A DNA stretch of 64,000 bases from Polynucleobacter sp. Tro8-14-1. GTDB taxonomy: Bacteria > Pseudomonadota > Gammaproteobacteria > Burkholderiales > Burkholderiaceae. Under the pieces are notes generated by a model, which was not told the origin of the DNA, did not search any database, and saw nothing but the letters and a program-made list of their open reading frames with translations. The translations under genes were made by a program, and so were the position numbers. Below, one piece after another: positions 43,931 to 53,784 of the stretch (positions are counted from its first letter, which is position 1; each line of letters begins with the position of its first letter). The stretch lies in assembly GCF_018881655.1 (NCBI RefSeq), contig NZ_JACVPX010000005.1:155343-219342 (forward strand), written 5' to 3'.

Positions 43931-45097
43931 ATGAAGATTGCAGTTGCTGGAACCGGGTATGTCGGATTATCTAATGCAATATTGCTATCTCAGAATCATG
44001 AGGTAGTTTGTTTGGATATTATTCCTGAGCGAGTTGACCTAATTAATCGTCGAATCTCTCCGATTGCCGATGTGGAGATGGAGGAGTATCTTCAAAAGAA
44101 ACCCCTTAATTTGAGGGCAACTCTTAATAAGGCTGAGGCATATGAGGGGGCAGATTTTGTCATTATTGCCACACCTACTGATTATGATGAAGTTACAAAC
44201 TACTTTAATACCGGATCTGTTGAGGCGGTAACTCGGGATGTGATGGCACTTAATCCTAAAGCTGTGATGGTGATTAAGTCGACCATCCCAGTGGGGTTTG
44301 TGGAGCAATTGCGTAAGAAGATTGGATCTGAAAATATCATTTTTTCTCCTGAATTTTTGCGAGAAGGTAGAGCTCTATACGATAACCTTCACCCTTCGAG
44401 GATTGTGGTGGGCGAACAAACTGAGAGAGCCAATGCCTTTGCCAACTTGCTTAAAGAGGGCGCCATAAAAAAGGAGATTCCAACACTTTTTACAAATCCT
44501 ACTGAGGCTGAAGCTGTTAAGCTTTTCGCCAATACTTATTTGGCTATGCGTGTGGCTTACTTTAATGAGTTGGATACTTATGCTGCGGTTCATGGGTTAG
44601 ATACCCGCCAGATTATTGATGGTGTTGGCCTGGATCCACGGGTCGGCCCTCACTACAATAACCCTTCTTTTGGTTACGGCGGTTATTGTTTGCCAAAAGA
44701 TACTAAACAGCTGCTGGCAAACTATCAAGAGGTGCCGCAAAATTTGATGCAGGCAATTGTTAACTCTAATTCAACTCGAAAAGATTTTATTGCACAAGAT
44801 ATTATGAGGCGCAAGCCAACAGTAGTCGGAATTTATCGTCTAATTATGAAGGCGGGTTCTGATAATTGGCGCGCCTCAAGCATTCAGGGGATTATGAAGC
44901 GCCTTAAGGCAAAGGGGATTGTAGTGATTGTTTATGAGCCTATCCTCGGTCAAAAAGAGTTTTTTAACTCAGAAGTACTTGATGATTTAGGTGCTTTCAA
45001 AAAGCGTTCTGATGTGATTGTAGCCAATCGTTTTGTCGACGAGTTAAGCGATGTAGGAGCGAAGATCTATACACGCGACTTATTTGGCGGGGATTGA
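43931..45097 (+). CDS. ugd: UDP-glucose 6-dehydrogenase Ugd
   Basis: An enzyme of 388 residues oxidising UDP-glucose to UDP-glucuronate with two NAD. The Rossmann motif [16 protein letters not shown] is at about 6-21. The catalytic region has [56 protein letters not shown], and the nucleophile Cys in [15 protein letters not shown] (about 256). The length matches the short Ugd form. It is followed 24 bases later by the UXS gene. Confidence 0.96.
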   Translation: MKIAVAGTGYVGLSNAILLSQNHEVVCLDIIPERVDLINRRISPIADVEMEEYLQKKPLNLRATLNKAEAYEGADFVIIATPTDYDEVTNYFNTGSVEAVTRDVMALNPKAVMVIKSTIPVGFVEQLRKKIGSENIIFSPEFLREGRALYDNLHPSRIVVGEQTERANAFANLLKEGAIKKEIPTLFTNPTEAEAVKLFANTYLAMRVAYFNELDTYAAVHGLDTRQIIDGVGLDPRVGPHYNNPSFGYGGYCLPKDTKQLLANYQEVPQNLMQAIVNSNSTRKDFIAQDIMRRKPTVVGIYRLIMKAGSDNWRASSIQGIMKRLKAKGIVVIVYEPILGQKEFFNSEVLDDLGAFKKRSDVIVANRFVDELSDVGAKIYTRDLFGGD

Positions 45098-45121
45098 GTA
45101 TTAATAAATAACAACAAAATC

Positions 45122-46075
45122 ATGCAAAATTATAATCAAAAAAGAAAAATTCTCATCACCGGTGGTGCTGGCTTTCTAGGTTCTCACCTCACTGAGAAAC
45201 TCCTGAGGGAGGGTAATGAGGTTTTGGTGGTTGATAACTTCTTTACGGGCACCAAACAAAACTTAGCCCATCTCTTGAGTAACTCCAATTTAGAAGTGAT
45301 GCGTCACGATGTGACTTTTCCGCTATATGTAGAAACCAATCAAATCTATAACTTAGCCTGCCCAGCTTCACCGGTGCACTATCAATATGATCCAGTTCAA
45401 ACCACTAAAACTAGCGTGCATGGCGCTATAAATATGCTGGGCCTAGCCAAGAGAACCAGAGCGAGCATCTTGCAAGCCTCTACCAGTGAAGTCTATGGTG
45501 ATCCAGAAGTGCACCCCCAGCCAGAGGAGTATTGGGGAAGAGTGAATCCGATTGGCATTCGATCTTGCTATGACGAAGGCAAACGCTGCGCCGAAACCCT
45601 CTTTTTTGACTATAACCGTCAACATGGGCTAAATATAAAAGTGGTTCGCATTTTTAATACCTACGGCCCCCGTATGCACCCTAATGATGGGCGCGTAGTG
45701 AGCAACTTCATTATGCAAGCGATTCAAGGCAAAGACATTACCATTTATGGTGACGGTCAGCAAACCCGTAGTTTTTGCTATGTGGATGATCTCATTGATG
45801 TGATGGTCAAAATGATGGACTCCGAAGAAGGTTTTACAGGCCCGGTCAATATTGGTAACCCTGGTGAGTTCACCATGTTGCAACTAGCTGAGACTGTTAT
45901 GAAACTCTCGGGCAGTAAATCTAGGATCATCTACCAGCCATTGCCATCCGATGATCCTAAGCAGCGCCAACCAAATATTGAGCTTGCTAAAACCAAGCTT
46001 GGCTGGGAGCCTAAGGTCAATTTAGAGGATGGCCTTAAAGAGACGATTGCTTATTTTAAGAAAGTTATCAAGTAA
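45122..46075 (+). CDS. uxs: UDP-glucuronate decarboxylase (UDP-xylose synthase)
   Basis: An extended SDR of 317 residues that decarboxylates UDP-GlcA to UDP-xylose. The [30 protein letters not shown] opening, [32 protein letters not shown], the catalytic Tyr/Lys in [20 protein letters not shown], and the [22 protein letters not shown] segment are specific for UXS rather than dTDP-glucose dehydratase. Together with galU and ugd it forms a complete three-step route from glucose-1-phosphate to UDP-xylose. Confidence 0.95.
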   Translation: MQNYNQKRKILITGGAGFLGSHLTEKLLREGNEVLVVDNFFTGTKQNLAHLLSNSNLEVMRHDVTFPLYVETNQIYNLACPASPVHYQYDPVQTTKTSVHGAINMLGLAKRTRASILQASTSEVYGDPEVHPQPEEYWGRVNPIGIRSCYDEGKRCAETLFFDYNRQHGLNIKVVRIFNTYGPRMHPNDGRVVSNFIMQAIQGKDITIYGDGQQTRSFCYVDDLIDVMVKMMDSEEGFTGPVNIGNPGEFTMLQLAETVMKLSGSKSRIIYQPLPSDDPKQRQPNIELAKTKLGWEPKVNLEDGLKETIAYFKKVIK

Positions 46076-46082
46076 TAAATTA

Positions 46083-47300
46083 ATGAGAAATTTCAAATCA
46101 AATTCAAGTAGCAATGAAATGCTTAAATTAATTAATCGATCGCATGAATTATTTTCTTCTGATATAGAGCGGTTAAAGTCGGACTTAACTGATGCTGTTG
46201 AATCTGGACGATTTTTAGTTATTGGCGGTGCGGGTTCAATAGGCCAAGCCGTAACCCGTGAAATTTTTAAGCGAAATCCAAAGGTTTTGCATGTTGTTGA
46301 TATTAGCGAAAATAATATGGTGGAGCTCGTTAGAGATATTCGAAGTAGCTTGGGTTATATCGAAGGAGATTTTCAAACCTTTGCATTAGATTGTGGTTCA
46401 AATGAATTCCAGGCTTTTATAAATTCGGGCGATGGATATGATTACGTTTTGAATTTATCTGCACTTAAACATGTTAGAAGTGAAAAAGACCCTTTCACAC
46501 TAATGAGACTAATTGAAGTCAATATTCTTAATACGATATTGACGCTGAATATGGCAAAAGTTATGGGGGCGAAAAAGTATTTTTGTGTTTCAACAGATAA
46601 GGCGGCTAATCCAGTCAATATGATGGGGGCAAGTAAGCGAATTATGGAGATGTTTTTAATGCGCTCAAGTATTAATATAAATATTTCAACAGCCCGTTTC
46701 GCAAATGTTGCTTTTTCTGATGGGTCTTTGCCGCATGGCTTTAACCAGCGAATTGCAAAGCTTCAACCTTTATCAGCGCCCAATGATGTTCGTCGCTATT
46801 TCGTAACTCCACAAGAATCAGGGGAGCTTTGTCTTGTATCCTGCATGTTTGGAGAAAATAGAGATATTTTCTTTCCGAAACTAAGCGAAAATCTAAACTT
46901 AACAACCTTTTCAGACATTGCATTACGTTATCTAGCTAAACTTGGTTACGAGGGGGTAGAGTGTGCAACCGAAGGGGAGGCGAGGAGAAGGGTGCAAGAG
47001 TTGATGGCGGATAAAAAATGGCCATGCTTCTTCTTTAAGAGCGACACTACCGGAGAAAAAGATTTTGAAGAATTTTTTACCTCAAATGAATGCCTTGATA
47101 TGAATAGATTTCAAAATATTGGTGTTATAAAAAATACTCCAATTTACGATGAATTTAAGCTCGAAAATTTCCTTGAAAAGATTCGTTTTATTAGATCTCA
47201 ACCAACGTGGGAGAAGCGAGAATTAGTGGAACTATTTAATACAATGATCCCCGATTTTTCACACAAAGAAACCGGTAAATATCTCGATCAAAAAATGTAA
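46083..47300 (+). CDS. CapD/FlaA1-type nucleotide-sugar 4,6-dehydratase
   Basis: A protein of 405 residues from the ATG at 46083, seven bases after the UXS stop. A longer reading would overlap UXS. It has the FLVIGGAGSIGQAVTREIFKRNPK nucleotide-binding motif at about 43-66 and the family's modified catalytic triad in FCVSTDKAANPVNMMGASKRIME (Thr, Met in place of Tyr, Lys), as in PglF/FlaA1 enzymes. No N-terminal membrane segment is present. The likely product is a UDP-4-keto-6-deoxy-hexosamine. A specific C-terminal extension (about 290-405) is less familiar. Confidence 0.82.
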   Translation: MRNFKSNSSSNEMLKLINRSHELFSSDIERLKSDLTDAVESGRFLVIGGAGSIGQAVTREIFKRNPKVLHVVDISENNMVELVRDIRSSLGYIEGDFQTFALDCGSNEFQAFINSGDGYDYVLNLSALKHVRSEKDPFTLMRLIEVNILNTILTLNMAKVMGAKKYFCVSTDKAANPVNMMGASKRIMEMFLMRSSININISTARFANVAFSDGSLPHGFNQRIAKLQPLSAPNDVRRYFVTPQESGELCLVSCMFGENRDIFFPKLSENLNLTTFSDIALRYLAKLGYEGVECATEGEARRRVQELMADKKWPCFFFKSDTTGEKDFEEFFTSNECLDMNRFQNIGVIKNTPIYDEFKLENFLEKIRFIRSQPTWEKRELVELFNTMIPDFSHKETGKYLDQKM

Positions 47301-47302
47301 TT

Positions 47303-47983
47303 ATGCAAAGAATATTTGACATTATTTTTTCTGGAACTGCTCTATTTATATTGTGTCCACTGTTAATCCCAATTGCGATTCTTTTGAGGTTAACGGGTGA
47401 AGGCGAAATCTTTTTTATTCAAAAACGGTTAGGAAAGGATGGGGAGGTTTTCGGGCTGTACAAGTTCGCAACAATGTTGAAAAATAGTCCGAATATGACA
47501 ACCGGAACTATTACGGTAAAGGAGGATTCGAGAATTCTTCCTGCTGGAAAGTGGTTGAGAAAATCAAAATTAAATGAATTGCCTCAATTGCTTAATATTT
47601 TATTTGGCGACATGAGTGTTATAGGTCCTAGACCTTTGACTGCACAAACTTTTGGATCATACCCTCTCAATACTCAGAGAATCATCAAAACTGTGCGACC
47701 TGGACTATCAGGCGTTGGATCAATCATATTTCGTGACGAAGAAGATATTTTATCTGGGAAAAATGAAGCTATAGATTTTTATACAACGACCATAGCCCCT
47801 TACAAAGGATTGCTGGAAGAGTGGTATGTAAAGCATAAAAACTTAAAAAATTATTTTGGGGCCATTGGAATTACCGCTTGGGTAGTATGTGTGCCTAGCT
47901 CTTCAATTGCTTGGAAATTTTTTAGGGATCTTCCTAGGCCACCTGAGGGGCTTGAAAAAATTCTAAATTACCCGACCGAGTAA
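47303..47983 (+). CDS. PglC-like monotopic phosphoglycosyl transferase
   Basis: A small initiating sugar transferase of 226 residues. One N-terminal re-entrant hydrophobic helix (RIFDIIFSGTALFILCPLLIPIAILLRL) is followed by FFIQKRLGKDGEVFGLYKFATML, WLRKSKLNELPQLLNILFGDMSVIGPRPLT, and VRPGLSGVGSIIFRDEEDIL. This is the minimal catalytic form, without the N-terminal module of the WcaJ-type enzyme at 39212. It follows the 4,6-dehydratase by two bases, which suggests that it loads the dehydratase-derived amino or deoxy sugar. Confidence 0.9.
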   Translation: MQRIFDIIFSGTALFILCPLLIPIAILLRLTGEGEIFFIQKRLGKDGEVFGLYKFATMLKNSPNMTTGTITVKEDSRILPAGKWLRKSKLNELPQLLNILFGDMSVIGPRPLTAQTFGSYPLNTQRIIKTVRPGLSGVGSIIFRDEEDILSGKNEAIDFYTTTIAPYKGLLEEWYVKHKNLKNYFGAIGITAWVVCVPSSSIAWKFFRDLPRPPEGLEKILNYPTE

Positions 47984-48051
47984 ATGTTAATCATAAAAAA
48001 TTTAAATTCGATTGAATCAAGCACAACATTAAATATTAAAGAAAATTTTGG

Positions 48052-49431
48052 ATGATTGGGCTGTCAAAAATAAAGGATAGACCGCATTTAATTAAAGTAT
48101 TAAAAAATGGCGGTTGGTTAATATTTGACGCTGTATTACGCGGGGTATCAGCACTAGTTGTTGGCACTTGGATTGCAAGATATTTAGGTCCTGAGCAGTT
48201 TGGTAAGCTGACATATGTTTTGGCATACCTAATGTTTTTTCAGGTGATTGCAAACCTAGGGATGGATGGAATCGTTATTAGGGATATCGTAAATTTAACC
48301 CCTACAAAAAACCAAAATAAAGATGAAAGCTGTCAGAAAGACAAAGAAGTTATAAAAAAACAAGAATTGCGCAACTCAAGAAATAAAATTGAAATTGGAA
48401 GAATTCTGGGTAGCGCATTTATCCTTAGATTGATTGTCGGATTGCTGTGTTGGGTAATTGCAGTAGGTGGGATGTCTATGCTTTATGGGTGGAATTCCGA
48501 GAATGTCTTGCTTACAGCGCTCGCTGGTGGTTGTTTAATATTTCAAGCTGCAAACACTATTGACCTTTGGTTTCAAAGTCAAACTCAAAGTCGTCGAACT
48601 GTTCTCGTAAAATTGTTTGCATTTATAGTAACAAATGGTCTGAGGGTAGCATTTATAGTGGGCGAATTACCATTATTGAGTTTCGCGATAGCAATGCTAT
48701 TAGAGTTTTTAATTACAGCAATAGCCCTAATATATGCCTACAGAAGAATGCCTTGCGGATCTTCCTGGACATTGGATATTAAAAATGTAGGTTTGAATCT
48801 AGTTAGAGAATCCTGGCCCTATATTATTTCAGGAATTTCAGTGGCTATGTACATGCGTATAGACCAAGTCATGGTTAGAAGCATTATGGGGGAAAAAGAG
48901 CTAGGAATATATTCGGCAGCCATCATATTGTCTAGCATGTGGTATGTGCTGCCAAGCATAGCCTGTACAAGTTTAATGCCGACTCTCACACTGTCAAAAT
49001 CAATTAATCATGATTTATATTTAGAAAGATTAACTAAGTTATTCAGATTATTATTAATTTCATCAATATTTATATCGATAATAGTTGCATGGCAGTCGAA
49101 TATATTGGTGGAATTTTTTTATGGAGATAAATTTTCAGATTCATCAAAGGTGCTAAAGTTATTAATTTTCACTACGATACCTGTATTTCTAGGCGTGGGT
49201 CAAGGAGCATGGTTAATAAATGAAAAAAAATCTAATTTATTCTTAATTCAGACATTATCCGGTGGAGCAGTATGTATAGCCTTAAATATGATTTTGATAC
49301 CCATTTTTGGACTTATGGGGGCGGCAACTAGTCTTTTAATCGCTCAATTTATTTCCACTCTTGCGATTAATGCTTTTCTAGAAAAAAAATTATTTACCAT
49401 GCAAATTGGCGTATATAAAAAAATTAAATAA
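48052..49431 (+). CDS. Second oligosaccharide flippase (Wzx/RfbX-like)
   Basis: A polytopic protein of 459 residues. The opening GGWLIFDAVLRGVSALVVGTWIARYLGPEQFGKLTYVLAYL is the RfbX family signature, and 12-14 hydrophobic helices follow. Between the second and third helices it carries an unusually long charged insert (about residues 80-120, KNQNKDESCQKDKEVIKKQ). It begins the AT-rich block. As the window already has a flippase at 34856, two separate glycan export routes, or one recently acquired cluster, are implied. Confidence 0.88.
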   Translation: MIGLSKIKDRPHLIKVLKNGGWLIFDAVLRGVSALVVGTWIARYLGPEQFGKLTYVLAYLMFFQVIANLGMDGIVIRDIVNLTPTKNQNKDESCQKDKEVIKKQELRNSRNKIEIGRILGSAFILRLIVGLLCWVIAVGGMSMLYGWNSENVLLTALAGGCLIFQAANTIDLWFQSQTQSRRTVLVKLFAFIVTNGLRVAFIVGELPLLSFAIAMLLEFLITAIALIYAYRRMPCGSSWTLDIKNVGLNLVRESWPYIISGISVAMYMRIDQVMVRSIMGEKELGIYSAAIILSSMWYVLPSIACTSLMPTLTLSKSINHDLYLERLTKLFRLLLISSIFISIIVAWQSNILVEFFYGDKFSDSSKVLKLLIFTTIPVFLGVGQGAWLINEKKSNLFLIQTLSGGAVCIALNMILIPIFGLMGAATSLLIAQFISTLAINAFLEKKLFTMQIGVYKKIK

Positions 49432-49459
49432 ACTTAGATTGACCTATTAGCCAAATCTT

Positions 49460-50404
49460 ATGAAATCACCCGTACTTTTCTTAATATTCAATCGACCAGA
49501 TACAACTTTAAAAGTATTTGAAGCGATTCGACGTGCTAAACCACCACGATTATATATAGTGGCTGACGGACCACGTGAAAACATTCCGGGTGAAATAGGT
49601 AAGTGTATAGAAGCAAGGAAGATCGTTGGCGATATTGATTGGGAGTGTAAAGTTAAGACTCTCTTCAGAGATGAGAACTTGGGATGCAAATATGGGGTGT
49701 CGAAAGGTATAAATTGGTTTTTTGAAAATGAAGAGGAGGGAATCATATTGGAGGATGATTGCCTACCACAAAAAGACTTTTTTATATTTTGTGATTTGAT
49801 GCTGGAAAAATATAGAGATAATTTCAGCGTTGGAACGATTACAGGAATAAATTTATTTGGCCAGAATGTAGGCAGTAATTGCTATTATTTTTCTAGATAC
49901 CAAAGTATATGGGGCTGGGCCTCTTGGAGGTCAAGGTGGGAAGGTTATGAGGTAGATATTGAAAATAGAAAAAAGATAGAGAAAATAGATATTAATTGCG
50001 AGTATCCAAACCACTTCAGACGGCATATAGATTTTTGCTTAGATTTGGTTGATGCTGGCCTCAATAACACATGGGACTACCAACTGCAGTATCTAATTAT
50101 AAAAAATAATTATTTATGTATTAGACCATATGCGAATTTGATATCAAATATAGGACCTGATGGAGTGCATTCATATGGAAATCATAAAAATATATTTCAT
50201 CAATATGGGAATATTAATATTCAAAATATAGAATACAATAATAATATAATTTCAAATAAACAAGAAGATTATAAGTATTGGGATAAATATAAAACATCCT
50301 ATAGAATAGAATTTTTAAGAATAGTATTATTAAAAATCAATCTTTATAGAGTAACCAAATTATTAATTGATAGACTTCGGTATCTCAGAAAATATAAGCT
50401 TTAG
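49460..50404 (+). CDS. GT-A glycosyltransferase of the HlpA-like / GT2-related group
   Basis: A protein of 314 residues beginning SPVLFLIFNRPDTTLKVFEAIRRAKPPRLYIVADGPR. The metal-binding region is EEEGIILEDDCLPQKDFFIFCDLMLEKY (near residue 100), followed by YYFSRYQSIWGWASWRSRW. These are hallmarks of the group annotated as hemolytic protein HlpA-like nucleotide-diphospho-sugar transferases in glycan loci. The last 80 residues are extremely Asn/Ile/Lys-rich, matching the low GC here. Donor unknown. Confidence 0.8.
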   Translation: MKSPVLFLIFNRPDTTLKVFEAIRRAKPPRLYIVADGPRENIPGEIGKCIEARKIVGDIDWECKVKTLFRDENLGCKYGVSKGINWFFENEEEGIILEDDCLPQKDFFIFCDLMLEKYRDNFSVGTITGINLFGQNVGSNCYYFSRYQSIWGWASWRSRWEGYEVDIENRKKIEKIDINCEYPNHFRRHIDFCLDLVDAGLNNTWDYQLQYLIIKNNYLCIRPYANLISNIGPDGVHSYGNHKNIFHQYGNINIQNIEYNNNIISNKQEDYKYWDKYKTSYRIEFLRIVLLKINLYRVTKLLIDRLRYLRKYKL

Positions 50405-50405
50405 A

Positions 50406-51629
50406 GTGAAAAATATAAAATTAAATATCTTAATAGATCCCATGGCCATATATATAATAATTTGGTCTATTACTGCATTATTAATTAGCTTGGGGTTAAC
50501 AGTTAACTTGGAGAATTTTTCAGGTGAAGGTGCTCTTTTGGTTTACATTACTATTTTCACAGCCACAGGATTTCTATTCTATGAAAAGCATTTCCTGAAA
50601 AAGTATCCAAAAGAAGACAGAATTGATTTATTTAAACTGCAAAGATTAGCAAATAATTTATTTTCTATTTGGATTGCTTTAATAATAATTTATAGTTATT
50701 TGGCGGGTGGGTTTGGTTTATTATGGTTAATTAAAGGAATTCAAGTTGATTATGCAGATGTACAAATTCCATCGTTATGGGGCCTTAATATCACACTGTG
50801 CTATATTCTAGGTTGTATATATCTATTTCTGATAATTAATAGTAAAATAAAATATAATATAAAATTATATGTAAGAATGATATTAATATTGATATTTCCA
50901 ATATTAATATTCTCCAGAAATGTTATGCTGCAATTATTCCTACAGCTTATCTGTGTGGCAGTTTTAAATAGTAATGTTAAATTATTTAAAAGTTTGACTA
51001 AGATTTTATTAGCAATATTAATATTGATATATATTTTTGGATTAGTTGGGGACAATAGAACGGTTGATGGCGTACCCAACCCGTTTTCTAGTTATGTAAT
51101 TGAAGATTATAAGTATATGATGAGTTCATTGCCCTCTGGATTTACTTGGATATATATGTATATTACTGCAAATTATAATAATGTATTATATTCAATATCT
51201 AGTAATGTGCCTACATATGAGTTTTACCCAATACTCATGAATTTAGTGCCAGGAGCCCTAAAGGAGATCGTTTTTGGTGAGGCAATTAATACAAACTCTG
51301 TTGTCAGCTCTATTGTAAAGGATCCCAACTTAACGGTTGCCTCGTTCTATGCTGGACCTATTATTGCTTTTGGTTTAGCAGGTGGCATAGTTGGCGGTCT
51401 TTTTATTCAAATATTTTCATTGTTTTGGTACAGGCTTGCTTTAACCAAGAATTTTGGTTATGAATTATGCTACTCAGCTATTTTTGCCTGTATGTTTTTT
51501 TCAATATTTTATGATGCTTTTTTTACCATGGGAACACTTACACAAATAATAGTGGGCATTTTTATTGCAAAAAAATGTCGTAACAAGCCTGTATTTTTAA
51601 ATCAAATCGACAAAGTTGAGGCTTGTTGA
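50406..51629 (+). CDS. O-antigen polymerase (Wzy-like, oligosaccharide repeat unit polymerase)
   Basis: A protein of about 407 residues with some 10-12 hydrophobic helices and a longer periplasmic loop around 215-290 (DNRTVDGVPNPFSSYVIEDYKYMMSSLPSGF). This is the usual topology of Wzy-type polymerases, which have little sequence conservation. The start is uncertain. An in-frame TTG at 50367 would overlap the previous gene by 38 bases, GTG at 50406 follows the stop directly, and ATG at 50442 is a third choice. None has a clear ribosome site. Confidence 0.7.
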   Translation: MKNIKLNILIDPMAIYIIIWSITALLISLGLTVNLENFSGEGALLVYITIFTATGFLFYEKHFLKKYPKEDRIDLFKLQRLANNLFSIWIALIIIYSYLAGGFGLLWLIKGIQVDYADVQIPSLWGLNITLCYILGCIYLFLIINSKIKYNIKLYVRMILILIFPILIFSRNVMLQLFLQLICVAVLNSNVKLFKSLTKILLAILILIYIFGLVGDNRTVDGVPNPFSSYVIEDYKYMMSSLPSGFTWIYMYITANYNNVLYSISSNVPTYEFYPILMNLVPGALKEIVFGEAINTNSVVSSIVKDPNLTVASFYAGPIIAFGLAGGIVGGLFIQIFSLFWYRLALTKNFGYELCYSAIFACMFFSIFYDAFFTMGTLTQIIVGIFIAKKCRNKPVFLNQIDKVEAC

Positions 51630-51632
51630 GCT

Positions 51633-52631
51633 ATGACAATGTTTTCTATAGTGGTACCTGTTTACAATGTTGAGAAATATTTATATAAATGCCTCAGCAG
51701 TATTTCTAATCAAACAATTGAAGATTTTGAGGTTATCTTAATTGACGATGGATCGACAGATTTATCGCTCCAAATTTGTAAAAATTTTTGCTTAAAAGAT
51801 AGTCGCTTTAAGGTTTATACAAAAAAAAATGAGGGCCAAGGAATTGCTAGAAATTTAGGAATGTCCTATGCGAAAGGCGAGTATCTTAGCTTTATTGATA
51901 GTGATGATTGGATTGAGTCAAATTTGTATGAGGTAGCGTACAAAACCTTAATACATAACGATATTGATTTTCTTAGCTTTGGAGTTGATTTTGTAAGAGC
52001 CGACGGAGTGCAAATTAAAAAATTTACCAATTATAAATTTGATACTATTTCTGGCCCTGAAATTTTTTATCGAGCACTAATCGATGATCAAATTTTATCA
52101 ATTGTGTGGAATAAGATTTTCAGAAGAGAGTTACTTCAAAGTAATAATTTAATTTTTCCTGATATTCGTGCAATTGAGGATATATATTTTTCTAGAGCGG
52201 TTGCTCAAAAATCAAAGAAAATAGTTTTCGTCAATGAAATTTTATATCATGCACTTATCAGGCCCAATAGCTCAAGCAGAGCAATGACTATTCAAAGTTT
52301 TTTAGACGCAGGGTGCTTACTAAAAATGGAGTATGAAAATTTCTTTAGAGATGGCCCAAATGAACTTGAGCTACAGTATTTTTCTGCTCATGTATTAAAG
52401 TTCTATACATATTTACAAATTCAATCTTCATTCAGGGTTAAGAGTAATTCTGAATATATTGATTGTTTCAACATCATAAATAACAATATTTTTTATAATA
52501 AATCATTGAAACTAGCCTCAATGAGAAAGCTGCCCTTTAAAAATAGATGCATGGTCTTGGTGTGTCGATCACCTTTTGTTTTGAGAATTATTTCTAAAAT
52601 TCTTAATTTTTTTCATATAACCCCATATTAA
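51633..52631 (+). CDS. Glycosyltransferase family 2
   Basis: A GT2 of 332 residues with the canonical N-terminus FSIVVPVYNVEKYLYKCLSSISNQTIEDFEVILIDDGSTDLS (residues 4-45). KNEGQGIARNLGMSYAKGEYLSFIDSDDWIE holds the Asp-x-Asp metal motif at about 92-94. RAIEDIYFSRAVAQKSKK gives the ED catalytic region. The C-terminus ends in a basic hydrophobic stretch. It lies three bases after the polymerase gene, inside the AT-rich unit. Confidence 0.92.
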   Translation: MTMFSIVVPVYNVEKYLYKCLSSISNQTIEDFEVILIDDGSTDLSLQICKNFCLKDSRFKVYTKKNEGQGIARNLGMSYAKGEYLSFIDSDDWIESNLYEVAYKTLIHNDIDFLSFGVDFVRADGVQIKKFTNYKFDTISGPEIFYRALIDDQILSIVWNKIFRRELLQSNNLIFPDIRAIEDIYFSRAVAQKSKKIVFVNEILYHALIRPNSSSRAMTIQSFLDAGCLLKMEYENFFRDGPNELELQYFSAHVLKFYTYLQIQSSFRVKSNSEYIDCFNIINNNIFYNKSLKLASMRKLPFKNRCMVLVCRSPFVLRIISKILNFFHITPY

Positions 52632-52642
52632 AGTTTTCAAAG

Positions 52643-53782
52643 ATGACTATATTAATTACGGGAGGTGCTGGCTTTATTGGATCGTGCCTGTCGAGATATT
52701 TGGTTGATAATGGCCATAAAATTCGTATTCTTGATAATTTGTCGCCGCAAATTCATGGCGAAGTTCCTAGGGGTATGGAGTGGTTGAATCATGAGTCTAT
52801 AGAATTTATTCGAGCTTCAATTGCAGATAGGCCTCGAGTTCAGGCTGCTTTGGAGGGGGTCACAACGGTAGTGCACCTTGCAGCTGAAACAGGCACCGGG
52901 CAGTCAATGTATGAAATTGCCCACTATGATTATATTAACTCTAACGGTACTGCGCTGTTATTGGATTGCATTCTAAATTCCCCTCGTCGATCTGTTAAAA
53001 ATATTATTCTCGCCTCCAGTCGTTCTGTTTACGGGGAGGGTGCTTATATTTGCAGCTCCAATACTTGCGTTAATAAGTGTGTATATCCTCACTCTAGAAG
53101 TGAGGGTAATTTGAGAAAACATCTGTGGGAACCATTATGCCCTGTATGCCTATCCCCAATGAAGATGGTAGCTACTAAGGAGGATGATCCAGTCAGGCCC
53201 GCATCCATCTATGCAGCAACAAAATTATCTCAAGAGAACCTAGTGCGAACAGCTTGTGAATCTCAGGATATTTCCTATGCAATTTTACGATTTCAAAATG
53301 TATATGGAGAGGGGCAGTCCCTTAATAATCCTTACACCGGCATATTGTCTATTTTCTCGACCAGAGTCAGAAGAGGATTGGAATTAACTGTATTTGAGGA
53401 TGGGCTTGAAACGCGGGACTTTGTCCACGTGCAGGATGTGGTGGAGAGCATTTTTAGGTGCATTGTAAGCTCCCATGCTATTAATGAAGTAATTAACGTT
53501 GGAAGCGGTGTGGCAACAAGTGTATTTACCATAGCCGAAAAATTATCACTAGCGTTAGGTTTTGCGCCAAATATAAGAATCACTGGCGATTTTCGGCTTG
53601 GTGATATTCGTCATAATTGTGCGAATATAGACCGATTGAGGGATATCCTTGGTTACAGCCCCCAGGTATCACTAGAGGATGGATTACATCGTTTTGGTAA
53701 ATGGGTTCTTGCAGAGTCGTTGCCCGAAGACCTCTTGGAGAAGGCCAATGCTGAGTTACGTGCAAGAAAATTGATGAGTTAA
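52643..53782 (+). CDS. NAD-dependent epimerase with cysteine-rich insert (dTDP-L-rhamnose 4-epimerase-like)
   Basis: An extended SDR of 379 residues. It has GGAGFIGSCLSRYLVDNGHKIRILDNLSPQIHG at the N-terminus, AAETGTGQSMYEI, ASSRSVYGEGAY, and the catalytic Tyr/Lys in ASIYAATKLSQENLV. Between residues about 135 and 175 it contains an insert with four or more cysteines (CSSNTCVNKC and CPVC), the pattern of WbiB-like dTDP-L-rhamnose 4-epimerases. The insert probably binds zinc. No rmlABCD genes are in the window, so the substrate is uncertain. Confidence 0.78.
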   Translation: MTILITGGAGFIGSCLSRYLVDNGHKIRILDNLSPQIHGEVPRGMEWLNHESIEFIRASIADRPRVQAALEGVTTVVHLAAETGTGQSMYEIAHYDYINSNGTALLLDCILNSPRRSVKNIILASSRSVYGEGAYICSSNTCVNKCVYPHSRSEGNLRKHLWEPLCPVCLSPMKMVATKEDDPVRPASIYAATKLSQENLVRTACESQDISYAILRFQNVYGEGQSLNNPYTGILSIFSTRVRRGLELTVFEDGLETRDFVHVQDVVESIFRCIVSSHAINEVINVGSGVATSVFTIAEKLSLALGFAPNIRITGDFRLGDIRHNCANIDRLRDILGYSPQVSLEDGLHRFGKWVLAESLPEDLLEKANAELRARKLMS

Positions 53783-53784
53783 AC

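Noticed and set aside
50870..51040. Repeated AATATTAATATTGATAT-like stretches as a regulatory or mobile repeat
   Set aside because: They lie within the polymerase gene and reflect codons for Ile/Leu-rich membrane helices in AT-rich DNA.
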